A DNA stretch of 64,000 bases from Henricia sp. BOLD:AAB3569. Its lineage: Eukaryota; Echinodermata; Asteroidea; Spinulosida; Echinasteridae. Where the stretch lies: the NCBI GenBank assembly GCA_037783545.1, contig JBBELK010000030.1, positions 1,178,001 to 1,242,000 of the forward strand, given 5' to 3'. Under the pieces are notes generated by a model. That model ran no database searches and was not told where the DNA came from. It worked only from the letters and a program-made list of their open reading frames with translations. Positions 32,310 through 43,469 of this stretch are shown here, one piece after another. Position 1 is the first letter of the stretch, and each line of letters opens with the position of its first letter. Both the position numbers and the translations under genes were made by a program.

Positions 32310-32935
32310 TTCGCACGTGTTCGAAAGGGGTCAATACCTGAACATTGTGTGAGGCTCATTCCCTGGCATTACTGCAGACAATGAAACCATAATACCGTGG
32401 TAAGTTCATTTTCAAATATTGCTTTCTCATAAAAGGATATCATCTCGAGTGAACTAATTGCGTTGGACAGTTGGAACCATTTCTATCTTTGATTTGAGTA
32501 AGATTTTTTTTCCCCAGTCAATTGGTTGATCAAAATTTCAGGACACTTAAATTTGCTTTAACACAAAATAATGCACTAATGCACTTTATGGAATACATGT
32601 AACTTAATTCAAGGCAGAGCATGTAAAATAACCCTTGTTAAGTGCAGTAGCATTTGCTCCAGATTATTAACACCCACTCCACATATAATTTACATAAAGA
32701 GACCTTTTAAAAAATATTTTTCAGCATCTTAAAATACAACCCTGTTCAAACTCATCCAACCTACTAAAAAAAGATGATTTTGATATAAAAACAGTTTTGC
32801 ACACTTATCTGCAGCATTAACTCGGTGATAAAAAGTAGAGAAAAAAAATCACAGTGACACATGTTATGATGTAACTCAAGGGAAAATGAAAGTGCAGATC
32901 TCAGGAGTGTGTCGTTTATTATTATAAAAGCCGTA
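32310..32935. other. Intergenic stretch without supported features
   Basis: AT-rich; no exon, RNA gene or repeat recognised. Confidence 0.5.
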
Positions 32936-32939
32936 TTTA

Positions 32940-33040
32940 AAGATAGTATACATGATTGGTAAACTGTTACAAATAGTTTTTTCCCCCTGTGTGATTGAAG
33001 ATATGCATGATTAAAACCAACCTGAGCAAAAACCAGCTAA
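32940..33040 (+). repeat. Dispersed repeat R1, copy 3 (truncated)
   Basis: Same left block as at 84 and 9540 (AGATAGTATACATGATTGG through AACCTGAGCAAAAACCAGCT). It stops abruptly before the motif array and is followed within 50 bases by a SINE. Confidence 0.85.
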
Positions 33041-33084
33041 TGCTCAAGGGACGTGGGAAGTTCCCTTTGATTGAGGTTTATGGT

Positions 33085-33386
33085 AGAGTGCTGTGGCGGA
33101 GTGGTCTAGTGGATCGTATTCAAAACCTGGGTTAGTTCCAAAGGTAGTGGGTTCGAATCCTGGCCCGGTCCATCCATGGCGCATGTACCTTTGAGCAAGG
33201 TACTTTGCCACGCATTGCTTCTCTCCACCCAGGAGTAAAATGGGTACCTGAGAGGGTAGCGAAAATTGACGTTGATTAGCCATTGAGCGCCTTATAGGCA
33301 GCCAGGGCTGTATACTCTTCAGGGTGCTGAAGGGGTTTCCCTGATAAGAGCGCGGTATACATGTATGTCCATTTTATCATTATCAT
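33085..33386 (+). mobile_element. tRNA-derived SINE, family S2
   Basis: Head with A box TGGCGGAGTGGTCTAGTGG and B box GTGGGTTCGAATCC, then a body with TTGAGCAAGGTACTTTGCCA, ATTAGCCATTGAGCGCCTTA and AAGAGCGCGGTATACATGTA. The 3' end is TTATCATTATCAT. Full-length polymerase III retroposon, apparently little decayed. Confidence 0.85.
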
Positions 33387-33389
33387 GGT

Positions 33390-36300
33390 GGCCATTCTGA
33401 ATTTTCAAACTGTTCAACTACACATGTTTTTCATGTTGAGTAGTAGGAATATGTCAAATTTGGGAGACAAAAAGTAAATTTTTCCAAAAGAAACCACAAT
33501 TTAGGGGTCGAAAAAAATAACCCTATCAGCAACGGGCAAGAATTTCTTTTTACTGCAGTGACAACAAACCCAAAATTTTAGAAAATGATGATTTCTGACA
33601 ATGTCCACAGGGACTCGGTTGAGGCAGACGATCAATGTGCAAGAATGCAACAGACAATGTTGCATGTGTTGTAAAATACGTACATTTTTTGTTCAAGCTA
33701 ATTTTCAAACAACATAACACTAAACTTTGCCCCCTAAAAAAAAAAATGAAGAAACTGGTCTGTGTCCCTTTTGATCAGGTGTTTGCTCCTAGCTAGGGTG
33801 TATGCAAAATCATATTGATTTTGGAGGATTGAGGAGTGTTAGGGTTAATCAGACAAAATAGGGTATCCCTTTTAAATTTTAACTTTTGTGTCTTGTTATC
33901 TGATCACACACTAGGTTTATATTGACCAAATGTTTTAAGGAGAAAAAACAAAAATAAAAAAATAAAAACTCGAGAAATCTGCCCAACCTCGAAGATGTAT
34001 CGGGAATGGGAAGCTAACACCCCTGCAGCATGTCATTCGAACGTCGTACAGTCTGGGCAGTGTTTTCACGATCATAACTAAAAATAGTCGTGCGCCTGGC
34101 AGAAGGACATAATAAGCACTCTGGAGCCAAAAATCAATGCATAGTTCCAAGATTACTCAGTTAACCCCTGTTGCTATGTGCTCACAAGCCATCGCAAAAC
34201 AATGGCGACACAACGTACAAAGCAAGGGGACTCGGCATGGAAAGCACAGATTCATTGGAGATAACTCAAAGATATTTATGTTTTAGGGTCGACAGTTACC
34301 GTAGCACACACTGAGCAAAGGGCTAGTAATGCAGGGATGCCATATATTCATAAAAATGCGCTTTCTTACCTTTGAACAGCGAATTGCCCGACATTGAAAC
34401 CAAAATTCACCCGAATCCCTGAATACAACATATGTACAAATGTATGGGCAGAAAATCGAGTGATTGTTTGTGAGGCAATGCACTTTGACCTATGTGGGCG
34501 CTGTCAACTAGCTCCGTTGTGATTGGTCGGCGGGTTCGGCTTGATTGACAGGTCGGAATTATGGATAACGCCCTTTTGCCACGCACACGACAAAATCAGC
34601 AGTGGATCAAGGACCATTAAAATGCGAACATACATTGTATAATCAACATTCTTGGCATAACCCGGATATCGCTGGGACTGCGTCATATTTCTATTGTATT
34701 TTTGCATTTTAATGATCTGGTCGCCAAAACTTGGCCCTGACTGCGTGACATACGACTCATATTTGTAGAGCATTGCCGTGGACCAAAAACGTGCTGTGCA
34801 TGAAGTGTTTTTTTTCTTCGTTACATACAATTTTGATCAGCTGAGCAGACATAACAGTAGGACATTTTACTGCATGAAGGCCTGTTGGAGTAAATTCTTT
34901 CACTATCAGCAGCCGATTTCAAAAAAAAAGTGCATAACCTGCGCAACCTTTGAAAATTATCGCAGGAATGTTGCACAACTTGCACAATAAAAAGTTGCGC
35001 AGGTGGGCTTACACATTACATAAGGTTTCTTAAAATCGGTTGACTAAACATTGTAAAGTGACCTATGCAATGCGCTGGAAATGTATGCAACATTTCCAGA
35101 CACATCACTATACTAATATGGTTTATAAAATCTTTGTACCCCAGGGAGGTTTTGTACAGTGTGCTTGGTTTTTTTTTTTTTGAACAATGTTTTTGAATAC
35201 TGGATAACTTAGTTAATAATAAACTGCTGTTATTAATACAGGTTTGTTCATTAAACTGCCGCGATTTGCAAAAGAAAAATAAAGCCTGCAGCCATGTGTC
35301 GGGAAAACGCTTATTTTCAACAATTAAGCAAAATAGGGTTTACATATTGCAGAAAGTTCACCTAGTAGTTACATGGAAAGTCAGGGAATTAAAAAAAAAA
35401 AATGCACCACCTTTTAAAAAAAGTATGTGTTTGGCACTGGATAATCTAAAAAATGTTGATCAAATTAAAAAATGAATAAAGAAAAAGTGACGAAATAGTG
35501 TTTGTACAGTTGTGACTCCAAGTCCCCATATAACAATGTTTAAGATACATATTTTTATCAGTCATTGAATAGGTATGTGCTATGGCTCTTACAGTTAAAA
35601 TTTACTCAATATGTACAAGTCTCATAAGCCAGACCACAGCAAATGAACAGTTAAAAAAAGGAAATCAGAATTGTTCCATTAATGTCATCACACCTACACA
35701 CTTATGCTTAAAAGTTGTCTAAATTCCGTCCATACTAAAAACTATGTTGCATATTGGGACATGATGATTTGACAGCAATCTTCTCTCCATTGGGAATTGC
35801 ATCGGTAATAGCGCCCTCTCTTGTTTAAACAGTTAGTTTTTCTTGGACAACCATTTCTTAAATTCTTGGATATATTGTGTCGCACCATTTGAGCTAGTTT
35901 TTAAGACAATATGTTGACAATCATTTCTGCATGAAGGGGGAGGGGGGTGGGGGGAACTGTGCTCAGGTTGCAGCAAATAAAATGGCGTTGGTACTTGACG
36001 ATACTCTCATGAAGAATGCCAAACTTTTGGAGTAGATCTAAACAAAATATTGGCCAAAACGTTCTGATGCTTCCGACCACAAACTTGGTATGGTGCCCTC
36101 TAGTGACTGCTTGTGGTCCACCTGGTTGCAGCATGGTTTGAAGTTACTCCGACCTTAATACACACGAAGATGTCTCTGGCTGGAATGATTGCGGTTTTAC
36201 CCGTCACAAGTGGTGGACGTTTTATGCCGATACTTTGGGACTGCTAAATATAGAATGAGGCATGTTCGAGTTTGGTGCAAAATGCCAGAGCGATTTCCAT

Positions 36301-36430
36301 ATTTCAGAAATTACTCCTGCACCTTGTACAGCACGTCACTTTGAGATACGTCAAGTAGAAGAATTCCACGCAGCAACTAACACAAAACTTCAGCCTTTTT
36401 GTCAAGAGAAAGTGTCTCTGCTATAAAAGA
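33390..36430. other. Intergenic stretch without supported features
   Basis: Three kilobases of AT-rich DNA. Open frames (for example 34504-34830 minus and 34778-34990 plus) have no family or splice support. A G-rich run lies at 35936-35955. No RNA gene or repeat family recognised. Confidence 0.45.
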
Positions 36431-36726
36431 TTTCTTCACACATTTCGCGAAGTCCTGCTGTGCAGACGAACGCCGCCGACTTTGTCTCGAGAATTTGAAG
36501 ACGGCGCAGATTTCATGACGATACAAGATGATGCCTTCTGTATCTGGAGAAAAGAATTCCCACGAGTTTCTAGGGAAGATTCTTGCTTGAGATCAGAGTA
36601 CCAAACACACTCATTTGGATCTCGAAGCAGTAGCGCATCAGAGACAACCTTACACACGTCCGCACTTGAATGGGGTCCAGGTCTAAACTACTTAGCCAAC
36701 GACGATTGCTCCATATTTTCTCCCTT

Positions 36727-36732
36727 TTTATT
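36727..36732 (-). terminator. Candidate polyadenylation signal of the nuclear receptor gene
   Basis: AATAAA on the minus strand, about 80 bases after the receptor stop codon. It is the nearest canonical hexamer; a longer 3' untranslated region is also possible. Confidence 0.35.
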
Positions 36733-36813
36733 ATTGAAAAGCAGTCTCCCGGGAGAATTTAAAAAAAAAAAAATCAAGTCCGACAACAACTAGGTTGTGC
36801 CGTGTGGCTAATA

Positions 36814-37052
36814 TTACTGGACGTCCCAGATTTCTTTGAGTAGCGGTGGGATCCTCTGGTCTTTAAGCTTTAGTTGGAAGAGAAGCTCGGAGTGGCTATT
36901 GTTGAGCGATCGGAGTTCGGTGAGTTTCATCAGGACCTTGGGCAGAATCAGGGTTTCCTTCGGTCGTCGTAGCTTCAGGTACGCCGTCAGCATGTCCAGG
37001 TATTTTTCCTGGGCCTCTTCGACTTTCTCGCGGTCTTCGACGCTCGGCCGGT
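36814..37052 (-). CDS. NR1H: Nuclear receptor NR1H, last exon (ligand-binding helices 8-12, stop)
   Basis: Acceptor CCACTTTCAG; 78 codons and a TAA stop. It completes an Asp split across the intron to give DRPSVEDREKV, runs through LMKLTELRSLNNSHSELLF and ends PPLLKEIWDVQ. The terminal helix is the AF-2 coactivator-recruiting helix, in the form typical of LXR/FXR/EcR receptors. The His in NNSHSE and the Trp in EIWDV align with the His-Trp switch through which LXR and FXR ligands lock the AF-2 helix (known of the family). That suggests a sterol- or bile-acid-like ligand, but the ligand is inference. Confidence 0.95.
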
Positions 37053-37741
37053 CTGAAAGTGGTTAAGACAGACTGATGGTCAATCACAGATTGTGACAAA
37101 TCATGTTTTTTTCTTTTTCAAGTTGCTAATGTGACATTCAGCCCAGGAATAGGCCAATTTGGCTAAAAAACAAAACACTCCTTAGCTGGGGGGAGGTGGA
37201 AAAAAAAGAAAAAAAGAAAAAATGCACACCTTCTGCCATCTGAAATTTTATATATCATAAAATGCTTGCTTTGGCGTCCAAGCAATGCCTTTTGCCTAGC
37301 AGCACAAAAACAATTAATGGTCAAGTGTGTTTTGAAGCTTGGCAAATACATTACTTCAGAACAGCACACCTTTGTACTAAAACAAATCTCTCTTTTAAAC
37401 AGGATTATTTGATATTCCACATACAAACATGAATTTAGGGACCAGTACTGAGAGATATTTCAGTCAGAAACCTGTCTAAAAGACGTCATGACGAGTTTCA
37501 CTGCAAATACATATGGCTTCTTGGTCTAGAATTACATGTTCAGAATTTGAAAGGCATCATGGCAATTAGGAAGGGCATCATGGCAATTCTGTCAATTTCA
37601 ACAAGGGCACCACGGCAAACATGAAATCTAACTTTTGCTACATATGCTATGTGTGACAATGTGGCCTTGTCAAACGGGCACGAAACTGCCTGCCGATTTG
37701 CTGTGAATTTTACAAATAGGGACACTTTTTCAAAATATTTA

Positions 37742-37950
37742 TAAAGATGCCAACATTGCTACTTGAAAACGAGTAATTTGCCACAGGGCACCCACTCTGG
37801 ACACGAAATTTTATAACTTACACCCAAGCCCTATTTAAACCCCACATTTGAAGCTATGCTTTCTACAATTATGTTACAATACTGATCGTCATTGGCTGAA
37901 ACATTGGCTGTACAAACTACGCCTAAATCGTAAATGTTGGATCTCTGTAT
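37742..37950 (-). mobile_element. Element M, copy 3
   Basis: Reverse-oriented copy in the receptor's last intron: GTAATTTGCCACAGGGCAC, TATAACTTACACCCAAGCCC, GATCGTCATTGGCTGAAAC. Confidence 0.78.
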
Positions 37951-37951
37951 T

Positions 37952-38389
37952 TGGGTCTGTCCACAGTAATGGGGTACATTTGAAAAATAAGTCAATAATT
38001 CCTTTCAGATGTCTTTAGTTTATCTCAGAATTAATGAAATGTCCTTGTTTTGTTCTCAGGAGATAACTTTTGCCCAAAAAGGTAAGAAATTGCTGCCACA
38101 ACATACATTTTTGAAAAGCAAGTGTACAAATTTTCCTATTACTCATGTAACGTGGACAGACAATTTTGTGACATTTTTTTCCGTCTTTGTTACATGCGTA
38201 ATAGGAAAATTTGTGCACGAGGTTTTCACAAATGTATGTTGTAGGACTATATTTCTTACTCCTTGGTGAAAAAGTTATTTCCTCAGTTTAGCTTGATAAT
38301 TTAAAGATAAAATTAAGACATTTGAAGTGAACTGGGACCTAAGATCTTGAATGTTACAGAAATGTACCCCATTACTATGGACAGACCCA
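37952..38389. mobile_element. Inverted-repeat element N
   Basis: Ends TGGGTCTGTCCACAGTAATG and CATTACTATGGACAGACCCA, continuing GGGGTACATTT / AATGTACCCC. Inner arms ACAACATACATTT / AAATGTATGTTGT and AAATTTTCCTATTAC / GTAATAGGAAAATTT show the whole 438 bases to be one foldback. Intronic, non-coding. Confidence 0.9.
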
Positions 38390-38438
38390 TTTATCAAAAT
38401 ATGAGGTCCAGGAACTAGTCTATAAAATTAGGAGGTGG

Positions 38439-38662
38439 AATAGACCTTTATCACGGTGCGTCCATCTTTGTCTTGTTGTTTTGAGAGAATCACTGTCCGT
38501 GCTGCGCATTTTTTTGATCGTGCTGCGTGCATGTCATTGTGATGCACACAATGAACATTTTCAACACGGGGCCAAACTATATTTTTATGCAAGCCTCGCT
38601 TTGGTTACGTTCATTTTAATAGGGGAAAAGGGAAGATGGCTGCACCGTGATAAAGGTCTATT
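38439..38662. mobile_element. Inverted-repeat element O
   Basis: Ends AATAGACCTTTATCACGGTG and CACCGTGATAAAGGTCTATT are exact inverses. It lies in the last receptor intron, 52 bases beyond the splice donor of the exon ending at 38715. Confidence 0.88.
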
Positions 38663-38714
38663 AAGAGGGAGGGGTTGGAGTAAGTTAGAAAAACAATCTT
38701 TAGAAAATGTTTAC

Positions 38715-38940
38715 CTGACGAGAGTATTGTGATAGCCATAAGCAGCACATACTCGGCATAGTCTAGGTCCAGTTCCGACATACTGCGGGCAAAATTGTAC
38801 ATGGGATCTACTAAATCCCCAATGCCACCTTCCTGAAGTTGCTTCCTCGTGTACGGCTGCTCGTTACCAAACATGATAGCGTCTTGTTCGCGGTCGTATC
38901 GTAGGGCTGTCCGTAGAAGCATGACCTCAATCGCCGAGCC
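38715..38940 (-). CDS. NR1H: Nuclear receptor NR1H, ligand-binding helices 5-8
   Basis: Acceptor CTACCTCCAG, donor TCAG|GTAAAC. Phase 0 in, phase 1 out; 75 codons plus one base. Product GSAIEVMLLRTALRYDREQD, then a PYTRKQLQEGGIGD segment, FARSMSELDLDYAEYVLL and AITILSS. SAIEVMLL and the Arg before Tyr match LXR helix 5 (the Arg contacts ligand in LXR), while the YTRKQL part is closer to EcR. Confidence 0.95.
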
Positions 38941-39123
38941 CTGGAGGTAGGTCAACACAAAACATTTCAAATGTTAACATGACTGTTGAAAGCTGGGGAC
39001 AATTTCATGGCTGGAAACTGGCAGAAAATATTGCTGAGGGAATTGTCATGCTTTGAAAAATTAGTGGAGTGCCAATCATTTGGTGACAGTCAAATGACGA
39101 ACAATGATCCAGAAATCCATTAC

Positions 39124-39279
39124 CTTTAGCAAAACGATTTGGTCTTCCCTGCCTAGACAGAGGAAGTCAGGTATTCTCTTGCTAAACTCTACAATGAGCT
39201 GGATGGTAAGGATGGTCAGCTCCGTGATGTGGGCAAACCGAAGCTGAATTTCATCCGTCGACTCCTCCTCTGCTCCCGA
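39124..39279 (-). CDS. NR1H: Nuclear receptor NR1H, ligand-binding helices 3-4
   Basis: Acceptor TTAACTTCACAG, donor AAG|GTAATG; exactly 52 codons, phase 0 both sides. It carries the nuclear-receptor signature RFAHITELTILTIQLIVEFS and LGREDQIVLLK. The Glu in ITEL aligns with the helix 3 Glu that binds oxysterol in LXR. It joins the next exon as VLLK|GSAIEV. Confidence 0.96.
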
Positions 39280-39570
39280 CTGTGAAGTTAAAAACAAAAC
39301 AAACAAACAAACCCAAAAGAGTTGAGTAACGAACTAATCAATAATGTGACACTTAACATAGTTTATGGAGTTGTGTTGCAGCTTATTTTGTGCTGACGGA
39401 GCCAACAGCTATTTTATGGAGATTTGCACTGCAAAATGTTGGTTAACTTCAGAAACAAAATGTTGTCTTTGTAGTTACTTAATTCTATATTCCGATTTTG
39501 CAGTACCAAACACTTATACACAAAATTTGCTTTAGACAGTGATGTATCAATGGCCTTTTCTAAGAATGTG

Positions 39571-40014
39571 CATCCAAAGTTGTCAACATTTTCACCAGGG
39601 TTGTAGTCGAGTCCATCACAAGTCTATCACAAGTCCAAAGCCGATAAAGTCTGTGACAAGTCCCGCACAAGTCCGTTATAAGTCCAGTAACAAGAAGCAA
39701 AGGATGAACACGCACAAAAGAATGCATTTGTTGGAGAACTTGGAGTTCATTTGAATAGCTTGTGACTTGAATTAAGACCAGGGATTTGTTGTGGACTTGT
39801 GAAGGCTTGCGAGGACTTGTGATGGACTCGACTACAACCTTGATTTTTACGATTATTCCAAGCATAGGAGGGGGTGGGGGTGTGTCAAGGGCCGCGTACG
39901 ACTTTGCATGCACTGTAAAATGTTGACTTTTCATGTAGTGACCAAAAATGTTGATAAGCAGTATTTCGGGGGAGGTCTTGAAAAATACTATGCTCTGTAG
40001 AACTGTGAAAATGT
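39571..40014. mobile_element. MITE I, copy 3 (split by element G)
   Basis: Arms AAAGTTGTCAACATTTTCAC and GTAGAACTGTGAAAATGTT with the family centre (AAATGTTGATAAGCAGTATT, GGAGGTCTTGAAAAATAC). Element G copy 2 is inserted at 39599-39840. Confidence 0.75.
39599..39840. mobile_element. Foldback-type element G, copy 2, nested in MITE I
   Basis: Ends GGTTGTAGTCGAGTCCATCA and TGATGGACTCGACTACAACC are perfect inverses. The arms hold about five ACAAGTC units each; the left array is longer than in the copy at 29678, showing array expansion or contraction within a family. Confidence 0.9.
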
Positions 40015-40114
40015 TTTAACCCCAAAACAAGCTCCAAATAGGATTTTTATGACTAACAGCTAGTTTCACGGCATAGATTTCATTAATAAAAATCCCTAAT
40101 CATGGGCCCTTTAT

Positions 40115-40800
40115 GTCCTCATGAGCCGCCACCAGTCCCTTTGTCTTCATTTAAAAGTCAGTAGTTATGACAAATCTAGTTCACACAGTCACAATTTAGT
40201 GCCACAAATGGCCACGACATGAACATTCTTAGTGATTCGTAGCCTTGCCCCAAGACTGAAATGTGTTGCCTTCTAACTTACTAGTGCGCCCCGCTGTTGG
40301 GGTGCCACTTAAGCTGAGGGGGACAACAAATCTCGGTCTTGGGACAAGACCACGATTTACTAAGAATTATTAAGTTGTGGATATCATTTGCAAATTATCT
40401 CATTTGCATACAATACCTCTGACAATAATGACAACCAAGTATATGCCCTTAGAATGACAACTGAAAGTATAACTGCTTGTACTGCTTACTGCCTCTAGTA
40501 AAGCATAATATGCAAATTTATGCAAAATCATGAATTTTCAGATGACATTTGCATTTAATGGGGTACATGGGCGGGTGACTTTTTACGTACCCCTCCCGAG
40601 GCTTCTGTGTTTCGGACTTTAATTCCAGCGGTACATTCTGCTAGGCATGCCTGGGTTAACTGCAGAGGAAAACAATATGGCATTGGGGGTTTACTTGTAT
40701 GTTTATAATGGCCAGGACGTTTAATTTAATTAGGGTAGGGTTTATTAGATGGGATAACAAACTGCTACAATTACACACAACTACATGTAAGATCTGGAAA
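40115..40800. other. Receptor intron without supported features
   Basis: An inverted pair around 40235-40370 (TTCTTAGTGATTCGTAG-like against CACGATTTACTAAGAATTA) hints at another decayed foldback; nothing else seen. Confidence 0.4.
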
Positions 40801-40809
40801 CAGAGACTT

Positions 40810-41217
40810 GGGGCGTGTTTGTTTCGGACGGATCCAGATTCAGATCGGCGCATTACCAAGGTGAACTCGTTCACTTCGCGCACATCCTGATCGAGATCTG
40901 TGATCTGTGGAATCCTTCTCGAGAGATGGTTCAGCGCTCGATCCAAAATGGCGACGTAAACATCGTGGAGATTTTGTGTGAGTAAAACCGTGTCGTTTCA
41001 GTTTTCAGAGGCAACACACGATACAAACAAATTTAGAATGCTTGTTTATTTACGACGAATGTCGTGGGACAAATTTGGAACAGAAATTTGACAAATTTGG
41101 TAAATAAATTGCAATTCACGTGATTTAAGATCCGAGTTGAGAGCGGTTTCGTTTGTTTCTGTGCGGTAAAACAGATCGGAATCTGGATTCGGATCTGTCA
41201 TGAAACAAACACGCCCA
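40810..41217. mobile_element. Inverted-repeat element P
   Basis: Ends GGGCGTGTTTGTTTCGGACG and TCATGAAACAAACACGCCC, with inner GATCCAGATTCAGATC / GATCGGAATCTGGATTC. About 400 bases, in a receptor intron, single copy here. Confidence 0.88.
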
Positions 41218-41591
41218 TGGTTATTCCACAATCGTCAAAATTTATCCAACAGGTTGGATATTTGACCAAATTCGCATGAAAAGCATAACACTAAGATGAG
41301 AAGTTGGCTTAACACACAGAGCATGAACTGAGTTGTCTCAGCTGAATCCTGTAATCTGAGCTTAGCTTAAAAACTATTTCTTCTTTAATACCGTGAGAAA
41401 TAAACTTGGTTACAAGTAAATCATTCACTTTAAGAGCATTGTCAATTTAGTCAATGAAATCTCAATTACAGTGAAAGTATGGGCCTGTTTCTACTGGAAA
41501 CATCGGGATTAAATGCTTTTTGGTGATACTTTGACAAAATGTTTGAGCAAGGCTTTATCTGATTTGGCTTGCGTCAGGAAAAATGAATATA

Positions 41592-41801
41592 AATTAAGGT
41601 TTATTTTTGCCCTGCCCAATGTAACTAGATTAGCACTGTGTGTTCAGTGCTTCCCTCGAGACACTAAGAAAAACTTCATAGCATGCCCAGTATACAGGAG
41701 GTCGTGGGTTTGAGTCCCACGCTGTGAAGTTTTTTTCATAGTGTCTCGGGGAAGCACTGAGCATATAGTGCTAATCGGGTAGGGCAAAAACAATCCCTAA
41801 T
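41592..41801. mobile_element. tRNA-carrying palindromic element X, copy 1 (deleted core)
   Basis: Arms of about 85 bases: ATTAAGGTTTATTTTTGCCC left against GGGCAAAAACAATCCCTAAT right. TTAGCACT, CAGTGCTTCCC and GAGACACT then pair on both sides. At the apex only a T-arm-like GTGGGTTTGAGTCCCAC remains of the tRNA-like cargo seen intact at 46084. Confidence 0.82.
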
Positions 41802-41825
41802 CGACAAGGCTTTATATGTTATCTT

Positions 41826-42310
41826 GGCCGTTTCTATTGCAGATTAAATATCGGTATTTAGCCTTGTCCGCATTGGACTTGTTTTTCGGGAGGTTTTACC
41901 GAGATGGCAAAATGAAAAATGGCTAAATTTTACTGCTGTCCGCATTTGGACTTTTTTAGCACAAGATAATTTTACAGAGACCGTAGAAGAGCATGCGCAG
42001 TATCCCTTCGCAGTATGACCTTCACAGCTCGGACGTACGCTTCCAGAACACTTTTACCGACTTAATGTGTCCACATTGGACTTATCGTCTCGCGAAAAGT
42101 TACCTGGTCAATTTTCCTGGGCAGAAGTTGGCCAGGAAAAGTAACCGCTGGACTCAGGAAAAGTTACTGAGAGGAAAACTTCCTAAGCTGTCCGCATTGG
42201 ACTTAAAATGTGAAAAGTACCCATCGTCTTGGTAAATTTCCCCCCAAAAAGTTCAATGCGGCAGGCCTCTTAGGCTGTCTGCACTGGATTAAAAATGGGA
42301 AAGTACCCAT
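41826..42310. repeat. Foldback-type region Q built of TGTCCGCATTGGACTT units
   Basis: GTCCGCATTGGACTTG or close variants occur at about 41868, 41932, 42069, 42191 and 42274, with AAAAGTTACC / GGTAAATTT-type pieces between. Ends are indistinct. The motif resembles the terminus of the element at 53694. Confidence 0.6.
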
Positions 42311-42539
42311 CGTCTCGGTAAGTTTGACGAATATGCAATTAACTGTTTCTGGTTTTTCTACTGGATGAATAATGGTTCCAAAGCATTTCTGAAATGGTAC
42401 TCGTGCTCAAAAGAAACATGCTTTCCAATAAGTCAAATTTTAAAGGACAAAAATGCAAACATCATCAAGTGGAAATGACACTAATGTTGCTACTCTGGGC
42501 AAAAAATAAAAAATAAAAAACCTGAAAATTAACACTCAC

Positions 42540-42569
42540 TTCATCCCTGCCTCGGTTTTCCATCCACGG
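42540..42569 (-). CDS. NR1H: Nuclear receptor NR1H, 30-base micro-exon
   Basis: TTTGTTACAG | CCGTGGATGGAAAACC...GATGAA | GTGAGT: ten codons, PWMENRGRDE, phase 0 on both sides. Joined to the neighbours it gives KSLT|PWMENRGRDE|SGAEEES. The TPW falls where LXR proteins have VTPW just before helix 3, which supports the exon being real. Because it is a multiple of three it could be skipped without loss of frame. Confidence 0.82.
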
Positions 42570-43232
42570 CTGTAACAAAAACAAAAATACAACTTGTTAC
42601 TTTTCATGTAGCAAGCTTGCAAACTTAAAACAAAAAGAGTGGTCACTTCTTTGATTTTCATATAACATTGTGCATATTGTGCAATTTGTCAATTATGTGC
42701 AATTTGTCAATTGGGCTATTTCAGAAATTGAAATAAACTTTTCAGAGACTTTGTCTTGCTTTGCGTATTCAAGTTGTTTGATTTCAAATGCATGTTCTTT
42801 GAGCATCCCTGATGGGCGTGTAATTCCTGAAAACTGATTGTAATGCCAGTCTTTTAATATTACATGTAAGCACGATAGATTTAAGGTCTTTTCACGTGGG
42901 GTTGGCGCGGGGTTAAAAAAAAGCGACGTTTCACACTTGAGAAATTTCAAACCCTCCCCTGCTGAGTGACTTTATCGCCACTAGCAAAACCCCTCCCTGC
43001 TAAAATTCCTGGATCCACCCCTGCAGGATGATAAGATAATTTCTTTTAAAGAACTTGTGTTTGTCTTGACCTGGTTTAATAATTAATATCCTTCTCCTTA
43101 TCTCGTCGCGGACACATTACGGTTACCATGCAGACTAAAGTCATTGAATGCAATGAACAAATTTTTGAAAAGCAACTTTGCACGAGCCTATTGCCTCATA
43201 TGGTTCATATCCTTCGTAAGACCTAGACTAAC

Positions 43233-43435
43233 CGTTAAACTCTTGAGATCTTCAGGCCCCGGGACCTCTAGATCCTTGTGAGCATTAACCAATCTCTCGA
43301 TGGTTTCCCGCTGTTCGTCTGTGAGCATCGGATTATCATCCTCACTCTGTTGAGGGCTCATACCGGCCTGAGCTTGCGCTTTACGCAACATCTTGCGTTG
43401 CCGTTTGGACTTGCATTGTTCTTCTGTTAACAAAC
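43233..43435 (-). CDS. NR1H: Nuclear receptor NR1H, hinge and helix 1
   Basis: Acceptor CATTTGCCAG, donor ACG|GTTAGT. It completes the Cys of PEC and encodes LLTEEQCKSKRQRKMLRK (the C-terminal extension of the DNA-binding domain, very close to FXR), a Gln/Ser-rich hinge, and LTDEQRETIERLVNAHKDL (helix 1). Phase 1 in, phase 0 out; 67 codons after the split one. The intron upstream of its acceptor is invaded by element D within about 35 bases. Confidence 0.95.
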
Positions 43436-43469
43436 CTGGCAAATGAGATATGAATTTACAATGAATACT

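Noticed and set aside
36436-36793. Overlapping open frames after the receptor stop
   Set aside because: Probably 3' untranslated or flanking DNA; no family, start context or splice signals.
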